From Mesorhizobium sp. (GTDB lineage: Bacteria > Pseudomonadota > Alphaproteobacteria > Rhizobiales > Rhizobiaceae): a stretch of 6,692 nt of DNA. Position 1 is the first letter of the stretch. Each line of letters opens with the position of its first letter. The position numbers and the translations under genes are program-made. Where the stretch lies: assembly GCA_019509685.1 (NCBI GenBank), contig JAEKLU010000076.1, forward strand, positions 1-6,692, given 5' to 3'. Below are positions 1 to 6,692 of the stretch, one piece after another. A model generated the notes under the pieces. That model searched no databases and was not told the origin of the DNA. It was given only the letters and a program-made list of their open reading frames with translations.

Positions 1-114
1 ATAGTCGTGACCATGGCGGTGCCAGCCGGTGTTGTCGCCGGGCTGGAAGCGGTATTCGGTGACGATCACGCGTTCATTGTCGATGAAGACGGTGGCCTTG
101 GCGGTTCCAGTCAT
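1..114 (-). CDS. Cupin-domain protein, N-terminal part only (runs off left edge)
   Basis: Thirty-eight codons are visible, starting at the ATG at 114-112 and remaining open to base 1, so the C-terminal part lies outside the window. The start is supported by a good Shine-Dalgarno stretch (AAGGGAG) about 6 bases upstream. The peptide begins MTGTAKATVFIDNERV and reaches G26-DNTGW-H32-R-H34. This fits the first half of cupin motif 1 (G, five residues, HxH), whose histidines usually bind a metal ion; the motif's downstream glutamate and the whole second motif are not visible. Small single-domain cupins of about 90-120 residues are common in rhizobia and are usually unassigned, so no substrate or reaction can be given. 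The gene follows the trxA terminator on the same strand, which suggests separate transcription. Cupin fold assignment is fairly firm; function is unknown. Confidence 0.8.
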   Translation of the reverse strand, partial: MTGTAKATVFIDNERVIVTEYRFQPGDNTGWHRHGHDY

Positions 115-120
115 GGTGTT

Positions 121-129
121 CTCCCTTTT
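121..129 (-). promoter_or_regulatory. Ribosome binding site of the cupin gene
   Basis: On the minus strand the sequence AAAAGGGAG lies 6 bases before the ATG at 114. It is a strong purine-rich match to the 16S anti-Shine-Dalgarno sequence and decides the start codon of a gene that is otherwise cut off by the window edge. Confidence 0.7.
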
Positions 130-145
130 GTGTCAGCAAAGGAGA

Positions 146-163
146 TGACGCGCTCGCACGTCA
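146..163. promoter_or_regulatory. Possible operator dyad upstream of the cupin gene
   Basis: The 18-base segment has TGACG and CGTCA arms around an 8-base centre, with two further matching pairs inside after one mismatch. It lies 32-49 bases before the cupin start codon, in the only non-coding space available for that gene's control. The dyad is seen directly; a role as a repressor or activator site is inference. No convincing -35/-10 pair could be identified around it, and short dyads arise by chance in GC-rich DNA. Confidence 0.2.
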
Positions 164-191
164 GTGCCAGGATGCGGCCAGTCATGGCGCC

Positions 192-221
192 AAAGAAAAG
201 CCCGGCGCGATGGCCGGGCTT
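192..221 (-). terminator. Rho-independent terminator of trxA
   Basis: A perfect 9-base-pair stem (198-206 pairs with 213-221; AAGCCCGGC and GCCGGGCTT) closes a 6-base loop at 207-212. Read on the minus strand, the stem is followed by a T-rich run, CTTTTCTTT. It begins 23 bases after the trxA stop codon, the expected place for the end of an addB-addA-trxA transcript. On the plus strand no comparable T tract follows, so it should act in one direction only. Confidence 0.88.
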
Positions 222-244
222 GGTCTTGAAGTCTTTGGATCGGC

Positions 245-568
245 TCAGGCGAGGCTGCCGTTGATCCAGTGCGACAGCGCGGTCTTCGGCGCGGCGCCAA
301 CCTTGATGTCGGCCATCTCACCACCCTTGAAGATCATCAGCGTCGGGATCGAACGCACGCCATACTGCGCCGCCAGCTCCGGATTCTCGTCGATGTTAAG
401 CTTAGCGATCTTGACCTTCGAGCCGAGCTCGTTGGCAATCTCTTCCAGCGACGGGCCGATCATCTTGCAGGGACCGCACCACTCCGCCCAGAAATCCACC
501 ACGACCGGCTCCTTGGCGTTGAGCACATCGGCCTGGAAATTGCTCTTGTCGACCTTGACGGTGGCCAT
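245..568 (-). CDS. trxA: Thioredoxin 1
   Basis: A 107-residue cytosolic thioredoxin, close to the 105-110 residues usual for the family. It reduces disulfides in client proteins and is itself recharged by thioredoxin reductase with NADPH. The active site W30-C31-G32-P33-C34-K35 is intact. Buried D25 sits just ahead of it, the cis-proline P75 is in the S-I-P-T segment, and G82-G83 and G91 fit the conserved C-terminal glycines. There is no signal peptide. The chosen ATG (568-566) has an AAAGGA ribosome site 7 bases upstream and gives the normal thioredoxin N-terminus ([11 protein letters not shown]). The same frame stays open to a GTG at 646, which would add 26 residues, but that start has no clear ribosome site. 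The gene lies 74 bases after addA on the same strand and ends just before a strong terminator, so it is probably the last gene of the addBA-trxA unit. Confidence 0.97.
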   Translation of the reverse strand: MATVKVDKSNFQADVLNAKEPVVVDFWAEWCGPCKMIGPSLEEIANELGSKVKIAKLNIDENPELAAQYGVRSIPTLMIFKGGEMADIKVGAAPKTALSHWINGSLA

Positions 569-575
569 GCTGAAA

Positions 576-581
576 TCCTTT
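576..581 (-). promoter_or_regulatory. Ribosome binding site of trxA
   Basis: AAAGGA on the minus strand, 7 bases before the ATG at 568. It favours this start over the in-frame GTG at 646 and so fixes the thioredoxin length at 107 residues. Confidence 0.7.
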
Positions 582-601
582 CGAAAACTCGGGTTGCACC
601 A

Positions 602-630
602 AATGTGGTGGTTCCGATGGCGATCTTCAA
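602..630 (-). promoter_or_regulatory. Weak candidate promoter for trxA
   Basis: In the 74-base gap between addA and trxA the minus strand reads TTGAAG (630-625), a 17-base spacer, then CACATT (607-602). The -35 element is a fair match to sigma-70 and the spacing is ideal, but the -10 element matches only three of six positions. If real, it would start transcripts roughly 25-30 bases before trxA and allow thioredoxin to be made independently of addBA. The match is seen; promoter activity is inference. Confidence 0.2.
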
Positions 631-642
631 GCAGCTCTTGTG

Positions 643-3600
643 TCACGCTCGTGTGAGTCGGGCAAGGGCGTCGTCCATGGCCGCCGCCGGCAACTCGATC
701 AGGCGCGGCGCCTCGGTGAAGAGCAGCGCCGCCGCCACCTCGCGGCCAGGATAAAGCGGCTGGAGCAGGGCCCGATAGAGCGCCAGCTGCAGCACATAAG
801 CCGGCGGCACCTCCGCCAGGTTCGCCGGCGCCGGCCGGTTGGTCTTGTAATCGACGATCGAGACTTTCTCGGCAGTGACCGCCAACCGGTCGATCTTGCC
901 GGAGATCGAGCGCAGCCTGCCCTTGACCTCGAGACTGCCCATGACCGCGACCTCGGCGCGGGAGGAGGGCGAAAACAGTGTATCAAAGCGGCTGTCGGAA
1001 AGGATTGAAAGCACGGCGTCCAGCGCCTTGTCGCGCTCTCGCTCCGGCCAGTCGGCGCCCGCGCGCGCCAGATAGCGTTCCGCTGCGCTCTGCCTTTCCT
1101 CTTCCGCAATGCCGGGCAACATCTGGAGCAATTTGTGCAGGGCCAGCCCGCGCACCACCGCAAAGCCGGGCTCGGCCTCGGTGTCGAGCACCGGTGAGTG
1201 TGTATCCGGCACGGGCTCGTTCGCCTCGTCGATCAGCGCCGAGGCGCCGGACGGCGATAGCGGTCTTGGCAATTCCTCGTCAGGCGGCAGCAGCCGGAAC
1301 AGGCCGTCCGGCAGCGGCAGTGCGTGCTCGATAGGGCTCTGCGCCGCGCCCGCTGCAAGCGCCACCGGCGGCAGCTTCGTCATATGGAAGCGATGCACGC
1401 CTATGTCGGCCGTCGCCGGGTGGCGGCGTTCCGTGCTTTCCGGCGCACCGGCTAGCGCGCGGCTGACGATCGAATGCCAGGTGCCGGTGCTCGGCTGTCG
1501 CTTGCCGTGATAACCGCAGACGATCAGCCGGTCCTCGGCGCGCGTCATGCCGACATAGAGCAGCCGCCGGTATTCGTCGTCGGCAAGCTCGCGCGCCCGC
1601 ATCGAGGCCGTTCGCGAGACGTCATTGGCGACATCGCTGGCCGAACGCCACAGATAGCCTTTTCCCCGCCACTGCGCGCCGGAACTTTCGAACGGCATCA
1701 GCCGTGGCAGATGCTGGTCGCTGAACGGCGCCGAGCCGCCATCGACGAGGAAAACCACCGGTGCTTCGAGACCCTTGGCGGCATGCACCGTCATGACGCG
1801 CACCTCGTCGCGCGTCTGGTCCATCTCGCGCTTGATCTCGGGACCGGCATTCTCCAGCGTCGACAGGAAGGATTCCAGCCCTGGCAGTCCGGTGCGCTCC
1901 TCGGCAAGGCAAAAGCTAAGGAATTCGTCGAGGATGTCGCCGGCTTCCGGCCCGAGCCGCGCCGTCATCTTGCGACGCAGTCCGTCGCGCGCCAGCAGTC
2001 CGGCATAGAACTCGAACACCGGTTTGAACGCGGCCTCGTTCGTCCAGGCGTCGAGCCGGCCAACGACGGCGGCCAAGGCCTCGTCTCCAGCCGCATGTTG
2101 GCGCAGCGAGGCGATCAGCGACAGGCCCTTCGGCCGCGCGCCGGCGAGCGCCAGCAGCGTCTCCTCGGAGATTTCGAAGATCGGGCTGCGCAGCACGGCG
2201 GCTAAAGAAAGGTCGTCTTCCGGCTGGATCAGGAAATGGCCAAGCGCGATCAGGTCCTGCACGGCGATATGGCCGGGCAGGCTCAGCCTGTCGGCGCCCG
2301 CAACCGGGATCTGCCGGTTCTTGAGGCTGCGCGACAGCGCATGGACGAAACGGTCACGTTTGCGCACCAGGACGAGAATGTCGCCGGCCGTCAGCCTGCG
2401 GCCTTTGCCTTCGATGACCTCGCCATTGCGCAGCCAGTTCTGGATGGTCGCAGCCACATGCTCGGCCACGCGCACGGCTGGCGCGCTGGCGTGGTTGACC
2501 GGCAAGGTCCAGTCATCCGGCTCCTCGACCGCATCCGTGCCGACCGACGGCCACACCTCGACATAGCCAGGCGCATCGATGCGGATCGCCTTGTGGCTGA
2601 GCGGATCGGGATCGTGACTGATGCCGCGCCGCACGCCAGGCTCGGCAAAGACGCGATCGACGGCGGCAAGCACATCGTCGCTCGACCGGAACGACCAGGT
2701 GAGCTTGAGGTTGGCAAAGGACGCCTCGGCGTCGCGCACGCGCCCGGCAAACAACAACCGGCTGTCGGCAAAGGAATCGGGTGCCGCGCCCTGGAAGGAG
2801 TAGATCGACTGCTTCTCGTCGCCGACGGCAAACACTGTCCGCCTGACCGCCTCGCGCTGGCCAAGCCCGGCAAAGAACTCCTCGGTCAGCTTCTTCACCA
2901 CTTCCCACTGGTCGGGGCTGGTGTCCTGCGCCTCGTCGAGCAGGATGTGGTCGATACCCTGGTCGAGCTTGTATTGCACCCAAGGCCCGGCATCCGGCCG
3001 CGACAGCAGGCTGACGGTGCGGGTGATGAGATCGTTGAAGTCGAGAAAGCCGCGGCTGCGCTTCAACTGCTCGTAGCGCGTGATCAGCCATCCGGCGACA
3101 GTGAGCGCGGCAACTGTGCCCTCGATCATGCGAAACAGCGCCAGCCGCTCGGACACGTCGAGGATGACCTTCGCCGCCGCCAGGTAGCGTTCGGGCAGAT
3201 CGGGAAGCCGATCGACCAGCGCCTTCTTGAAGATTTTCGGAGGGTCGTACGGGTCGCCGTCAGCCTTGAGAAAGGCTTTGGCGAGCAAGCGCAGCCGCTG
3301 AATGGGATCGCGTTCGGCAAAGGCGTTTTGCGCGTAAGGCAGAACATTGTTCAGAACCGTGCGTGCGTCGGTAGCGTCCGCGGCGCGGGCAAATTCCGCG
3401 TACTGGCTTGGCGAAAAACCCGGCAGCGGCCAGATGGCGGCGGCGATATCATCGGCCGTCTGGCTCGGACGGAAGCCGAATTCGGCGAACAATGGCTGGA
3501 AATCCCTTGTCACGCCCAGCCGGGCGATGAAGTCGCGCAATTCGTCGCGCTTGCGCACGATCTCGGCGAGCAGCGTGTCGAGGCCGAACTCGCCGCCGCG

Positions 3601-4155
3601 TTCCAGCACAACGGCAAAGGCTTCCGCCATGCCCTCGACCCCGGCGCCCGCGCCCGAAATCATGTCGCGGCGGGCATCGCCGAACAGCGAGGCTTCCATC
3701 TGCGGGTCGAGCATTTCGAAATGCGCCGGGATGTTGGCTTCGAGCGGGAACTGGTGCAGCACCGATTCGCAGAAGGCGTGGATGGTCTGGATCTTCAGGC
3801 CGCCCGGTGTCTCCAGCGCTTCGGCAAACAGCCGCCGCGCGCGCCGCATCGTATCGCGGTCGGCGCCTCGCCCGTCGAGTGCCGCGATCCGCTCGCCGAG
3901 CTCCGCATCGGGCAACGTGGTCCATTCCGACAAGGTCGAAAACACGCGGTTCGACATGTTGGCGGCGGCCGCGCGCGTATAAGTCAGGCACAGGATCTTC
4001 GACGGATCGGTGCCGTTGAGCAGCAGCCGGATGACGCGCTGCGCCAGCACATGCGTCTTGCCCGAGCCGGCATTGGCCGAGACCCAGGCCGAGTTCTGCG
4101 GGTCGGAGGCACGCGCCTGGCTGGCGGCTGTCTCGGTGGGGATCGGATATTTCAT
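643..4155 (-). CDS. addA: AddA, helicase-nuclease subunit of the AddAB double-strand break repair complex
   Basis: At 1170 residues this is full length for alphaproteobacterial AddA. With AddB it unwinds and degrades double-strand DNA ends to prepare them for RecA, the role of RecBCD in enteric bacteria. Superfamily 1A (UvrD/RecB-like) helicase motifs occur in order: a Q-motif-like Q20, Walker A ANAGSGKT (27-34, K33), motif Ia [11 protein letters not shown] (57-67), TIHAFC (124-129), Walker B DEAQD (407-411), motif [11 protein letters not shown] (445-452), motif IV WSFRSS (487-492), motif [10 protein letters not shown] (789-797) and motif [10 protein letters not shown] (867-874). The C-terminal PD-(D/E)XK nuclease has H1007, D1089 in GKIDRL, DYKTN (1102-1106) and Q1123-x3-Y1127. 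All catalytic residues are present, so both activities should be functional. The ATG overlaps the addB stop as ATGA and has GAGG 7 bases upstream inside addB, pointing to translational coupling and equal subunit output. Substrate DNA contact and Chi-like sequence recognition cannot be judged here. Confidence 0.97.
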   Translation of the reverse strand: MKYPIPTETAASQARASDPQNSAWVSANAGSGKTHVLAQRVIRLLLNGTDPSKILCLTYTRAAAANMSNRVFSTLSEWTTLPDAELGERIAALDGRGADRDTMRRARRLFAEALETPGGLKIQTIHAFCESVLHQFPLEANIPAHFEMLDPQMEASLFGDARRDMISGAGAGVEGMAEAFAVVLERGGEFGLDTLLAEIVRKRDELRDFIARLGVTRDFQPLFAEFGFRPSQTADDIAAAIWPLPGFSPSQYAEFARAADATDARTVLNNVLPYAQNAFAERDPIQRLRLLAKAFLKADGDPYDPPKIFKKALVDRLPDLPERYLAAAKVILDVSERLALFRMIEGTVAALTVAGWLITRYEQLKRSRGFLDFNDLITRTVSLLSRPDAGPWVQYKLDQGIDHILLDEAQDTSPDQWEVVKKLTEEFFAGLGQREAVRRTVFAVGDEKQSIYSFQGAAPDSFADSRLLFAGRVRDAEASFANLKLTWSFRSSDDVLAAVDRVFAEPGVRRGISHDPDPLSHKAIRIDAPGYVEVWPSVGTDAVEEPDDWTLPVNHASAPAVRVAEHVAATIQNWLRNGEVIEGKGRRLTAGDILVLVRKRDRFVHALSRSLKNRQIPVAGADRLSLPGHIAVQDLIALGHFLIQPEDDLSLAAVLRSPIFEISEETLLALAGARPKGLSLIASLRQHAAGDEALAAVVGRLDAWTNEAAFKPVFEFYAGLLARDGLRRKMTARLGPEAGDILDEFLSFCLAEERTGLPGLESFLSTLENAGPEIKREMDQTRDEVRVMTVHAAKGLEAPVVFLVDGGSAPFSDQHLPRLMPFESSGAQWRGKGYLWRSASDVANDVSRTASMRARELADDEYRRLLYVGMTRAEDRLIVCGYHGKRQPSTGTWHSIVSRALAGAPESTERRHPATADIGVHRFHMTKLPPVALAAGAAQSPIEHALPLPDGLFRLLPPDEELPRPLSPSGASALIDEANEPVPDTHSPVLDTEAEPGFAVVRGLALHKLLQMLPGIAEEERQSAAERYLARAGADWPERERDKALDAVLSILSDSRFDTLFSPSSRAEVAVMGSLEVKGRLRSISGKIDRLAVTAEKVSIVDYKTNRPAPANLAEVPPAYVLQLALYRALLQPLYPGREVAAALLFTEAPRLIELPAAAMDDALARLTRA

Positions 4156-4166
4156 CCGTCCGCCTC
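4152..4166 (-). promoter_or_regulatory. addB-addA ATGA overlap with internal ribosome site (translational coupling)
   Basis: On the minus strand the addA ATG (4155-4153) shares bases with the addB TGA (4154-4152). GAGG at 4166-4163, inside the last addB codons, lies 7 bases before the addA start. This arrangement typically lets ribosomes ending addB restart on addA, fitting subunits that act as a one-to-one heterodimer. The overlap is seen directly; coupling is inferred. Confidence 0.75.
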
Positions 4167-6692
4167 GTCATCGCTGGCGCCGCCGGCCGACCATTCCAGC
4201 ACGCGCGCCAGATGGTCGTAGTCACCGTCGGCGTCGCCCTCGCGGAATGGCAGCGCCCGCGACAGATAGCCGGTCGCCGGATCGGCATAATGGAACAAGA
4301 GCCGCTCCAGCCGCGCCCAGGCCTCTTCCGACAGATCGTTGGCGGTACGGGGTTTGCGGTTGTATTCGAGGATCGATTCCTCGAACACCTCGCCATTCGG
4401 CTTCAGCCGCACGAAGGCCAGTTGCGAGGGTTCGCGGATGCCGAGTTCCTTGAAGGCGCCGCGCCTGAGCAAAGCGCCTTCGAGCGCCAACTGCGGCGAC
4501 AAGAGCGTATGCGCCTGCGCCTTGGAAGGCGAGGAGCCGGTCTTGTAATCGAGGATATCGGCCATGCCGCCGGCCAGCAGATCGACGCGATCGGCATAGC
4601 CGGACAGTGTCACGCCGGTACGGCCGACGATGGTCTTTTCGGCGCGTTCCTCGGCGTGGCGGCGGGCGACCGCATCGGCGCGCGTGTGCTCCCATTCGAT
4701 GATGTTGCCAGCCAGCTTTTCGAAACGCGGCCACCAGACCGCCTCGATATCGGGGGGAAGTGCCGCGTCGGCAAAGCAGACCCGCCCGGCTTCGACAAGG
4801 GCGGCCAGCGCGCCTGGCGCGCGCGGGTCTTCCACCCGTCGCGAAAACAGATGCAGGATTTCATGGAACAGCGTGCCGCGTTCGGCAGCACCCGGATCGC
4901 GGATCAACGGCTCGAGCGGCATCAGGCCCAGGATGCGCCGGGCGTAGACCGCATAGGGGTCGCGGCGCAGCGTCTCGATCTCGGTGACCGAGAAATGCTG
5001 CGGACGCAGGCTAAGCGGCGGCTTCGGTTGCGGGCGCGCGGCAAAATCCTTCCTCTCGCCGGCATCGAGCGCGCGCGCCCATGAAAGCAGCATATCGCCG
5101 CGACGGCCAAGCACCGTCGCCTGCTCCTTGCCGATGAAGGTCAGCATGCGCTGCAGCCAGCGCGAGGGCACCGCCGGCGCGTCGCCGGATCGCGCCGCGC
5201 GCGTCAGCACGACCTGTTTCGTGCCCATCGCCATCTGGAAATCATGCGCGGCAAGACCGATGCGCCGTTCCGGCGGTTCGAGGTCGATGCCGGTCTTCAT
5301 CAGCCGCGACATGAAGCGGTCGCTCTCGGGCTTGCGTGGCCACACGCCTTCGTTGAGCCCGCCGATGACCAGCGTGTCGACGCTCTGCAGCCGGGCTTCG
5401 AGCGCGCCCCAGATGGCGATGTTGCGGTCGGTGCCCTGCGCCGGTTTCACCGTCTCCGGCGCGATCAGCGCCTCCATCACGTCAGGCCATTCGCTGGCGG
5501 GGAAGGTAAAGGGCGAGGACGCGGCAACCAGCCCGCGCAGCAGCTCGGCAAGCTTTTCGCCCGCGTCGCCTGCGTAGAGCGCCGTCACGCTGCCGTCGGC
5601 CGCGCGGCCGAGAGCCTCGAGCGCCCCGACACTGGCACGCGTCAGCGTCGCGATATCGGCATCGCTCTCGACGCGCATCGCCGTAAGTACGGAGAGCGCA
5701 TCGGTAAGACGGCTAAGCATGTCGCGCGCCTGCTCGATCGAGCGGACGCTCAGGCGCGAAAACCAGAAGGGTTGACGGCTGTCGCCGCTCAGTCCGGCGA
5801 GCCTCGCCTCGAACAACTGATCGAGCGAGGCGATATCGGGCCGGCCGGTGCCGCCGCGCAGCGCCACCAGCTCGACGAGCTCAGCCGCCTTACGCACAAT
5901 CTGGCGATCGAGACCGAGGCCAAGCAGAGGGTGCTTGAGCAACGACAGAAGACCGACCGGATCGCCGGGCCGAAACGCCGCCTGCAGCGCCAGCCGCAGC
6001 AAAGTGGCCGCCGGCGTGTTGGCAAGCGGCGCGCCGCCGGAATCGTCGGCGACGACACCGAAACGCAGGAGCTCGGCTGAGACCCGCCGCGCCAGCGCAC
6101 GGTCGCCGGTCACAAGTGCGGCGCGCTTGCCCGGGGTTTCCGCGGCGCGCTTCAGCACGATGGCGATTGCGGCGGCCTCATCGCGCTCATTGGCTGCTTC
6201 CACCAGCGTCACGCCGGCCAACGCCTGCTCGATATCGCCGGCCGAAAAACGCGACCGCGTCTCCGTCCAGAACTCGGTCGTCTCAGCCGGCCGCAGCGCC
6301 TCGCCGACGAGTGCCGCGCGCAGCGCAAGCGGCCCTGCCGCCTCGCCGATCTCCTCGACATCGCGGCGCGGAATGCCGATGCCGCCGATCAGCTTGGCCA
6401 GGCCGTATTGCGGGTGGCCAAGCGTCGCCGGACGCGCGCCGGGCGCGGAGATCGCGGCGAAGGAGGCATCGTCGAGCTCGCGGTCGAGGCCGGGCAGCAC
6501 CACGGCGCCGTTGGGCAGGCCGGCGATCACGCCGAGCAACTCTGCGGTGGCGGGAATGGAGCCGGTCGAGCCGGCGGCGATCACCGGTCCCGTCGGCGGA
6601 TTGCGCTTCAACCGCTCGGCTTCCAGCCGGATCAGCGCACTGCGATGCGCGGCCGGGTTGGAGCGGCTGCGCTCCTTGAGCACCTCCGGCCA
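4152..6692 (-). CDS. addB: AddB, nuclease/helicase-like subunit of AddAB (5' end missing)
   Basis: Only the C-terminal 846 residues are visible; the frame is open to the right edge (first visible codons W-P-E). Alphaproteobacterial AddB is usually around 1000-1060 residues, so roughly 200 are missing. A GTG at 6683 is in frame but is internal, not the start. Numbering from the window edge, the helicase-like part includes GGLNEGVWP (444-452), typical of AddB. The C-terminal RecB-type nuclease shows H610 in LFHEILH, GYADRVD with D701 and D704, DYKTG (715-719) and Q734 in SPQLALE. The QxxxY motif reads QxxxE here. In Firmicute AddB four cysteines flanking the nuclease bind a 4Fe-4S cluster; the visible protein has only one cysteine (C639), and the place expected for the first ligand reads D578-P-Y. 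It works with AddA, the next gene, which its stop overlaps by an ATGA. Confidence 0.95.
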   Translation of the reverse strand, partial: WPEVLKERSRSNPAAHRSALIRLEAERLKRNPPTGPVIAAGSTGSIPATAELLGVIAGLPNGAVVLPGLDRELDDASFAAISAPGARPATLGHPQYGLAKLIGGIGIPRRDVEEIGEAAGPLALRAALVGEALRPAETTEFWTETRSRFSAGDIEQALAGVTLVEAANERDEAAAIAIVLKRAAETPGKRAALVTGDRALARRVSAELLRFGVVADDSGGAPLANTPAATLLRLALQAAFRPGDPVGLLSLLKHPLLGLGLDRQIVRKAAELVELVALRGGTGRPDIASLDQLFEARLAGLSGDSRQPFWFSRLSVRSIEQARDMLSRLTDALSVLTAMRVESDADIATLTRASVGALEALGRAADGSVTALYAGDAGEKLAELLRGLVAASSPFTFPASEWPDVMEALIAPETVKPAQGTDRNIAIWGALEARLQSVDTLVIGGLNEGVWPRKPESDRFMSRLMKTGIDLEPPERRIGLAAHDFQMAMGTKQVVLTRAARSGDAPAVPSRWLQRMLTFIGKEQATVLGRRGDMLLSWARALDAGERKDFAARPQPKPPLSLRPQHFSVTEIETLRRDPYAVYARRILGLMPLEPLIRDPGAAERGTLFHEILHLFSRRVEDPRAPGALAALVEAGRVCFADAALPPDIEAVWWPRFEKLAGNIIEWEHTRADAVARRHAEERAEKTIVGRTGVTLSGYADRVDLLAGGMADILDYKTGSSPSKAQAHTLLSPQLALEGALLRRGAFKELGIREPSQLAFVRLKPNGEVFEESILEYNRKPRTANDLSEEAWARLERLLFHYADPATGYLSRALPFREGDADGDYDHLARVLEWSAGGASDDEADG

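Noticed and set aside
210..754. Overlapping plus-strand open frames opposite trxA and the end of addA
   Set aside because: They are antisense to an unmistakable thioredoxin with an intact WCGPC site and show no family resemblance.
2236..4221. A 661-codon open frame on the plus strand, antisense to most of addA
   Set aside because: Its length is explained by the low stop frequency opposite a GC-rich gene with G/C third codon positions. It has no recognisable domain or motif, its composition is that of an antisense shadow, and addA carries the full motif set.
5244..6080. A 278-codon open frame on the plus strand opposite addB
   Set aside because: Same antisense effect; the peptide is rich in Arg, Ala, Gly and Gln with no motifs, and the opposite strand encodes conserved AddB.
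6681..6683. GTG as the start of addB
   Set aside because: The frame stays open to the window edge and the resulting protein would lack roughly 200 N-terminal residues usual for AddB, so the codon is internal.
643..6692. A novel defence or mobile system built around a helicase-nuclease pair
   Set aside because: The motif order, sizes and the AddB-AddA-TrxA arrangement match the housekeeping AddAB repair complex. No transposase, integrase, toxin or phage gene and no composition shift is seen.

Overview
The window looks like chromosomal DNA of a high-GC alphaproteobacterium, most likely of the order Rhizobiales and close to Mesorhizobium/Phyllobacteriaceae. This rests on GC-rich codon use, alphaproteobacterial-type AddA and AddB proteins, and the addB-addA-trxA gene order, which I recall as common in that group. 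The genus is an inference from memory, not from a search.

All genes lie on the minus strand, so transcription runs from the right edge to the left. From right to left: (1) addB, missing its 5' end at the window edge (6692-4152); (2) addA, complete (4155-643), overlapping the addB stop by an ATGA; (3) a 74-base gap, then trxA, complete (568-245); (4) a clear factor-independent terminator for trxA (221-192) and a short regulatory gap; (5) the first 38 codons of a small cupin-domain gene (114-1) that runs off the left edge. There are no RNA genes, mobile elements, CRISPR arrays or gene-free stretches over 300 bases.

AddA and AddB together form the AddAB helicase-nuclease, the functional counterpart of RecBCD. 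It resects DNA double-strand ends and prepares them for RecA. AddA here carries a full set of superfamily 1 helicase motifs plus a RecB-type nuclease. AddB carries the second nuclease. TrxA is a standard cytosolic thioredoxin with a WCGPC active site. It shares the operon direction but has no known biochemical role in AddAB. The terminator closes the addBA-trxA unit, so the cupin gene probably has its own promoter and control.

I see no evidence of an undescribed system. The window is mostly conserved housekeeping sequence. The points worth a second look are: the AddB C-terminus lacks the cysteines that hold an iron-sulfur cluster in Firmicute AddB; a cupin gene sits directly after trxA; the 70 bases ahead of that cupin gene hold a dyad, a 10-base direct repeat and a possible mini-ORF; and an in-frame GTG overlapping the addA stop could extend thioredoxin.
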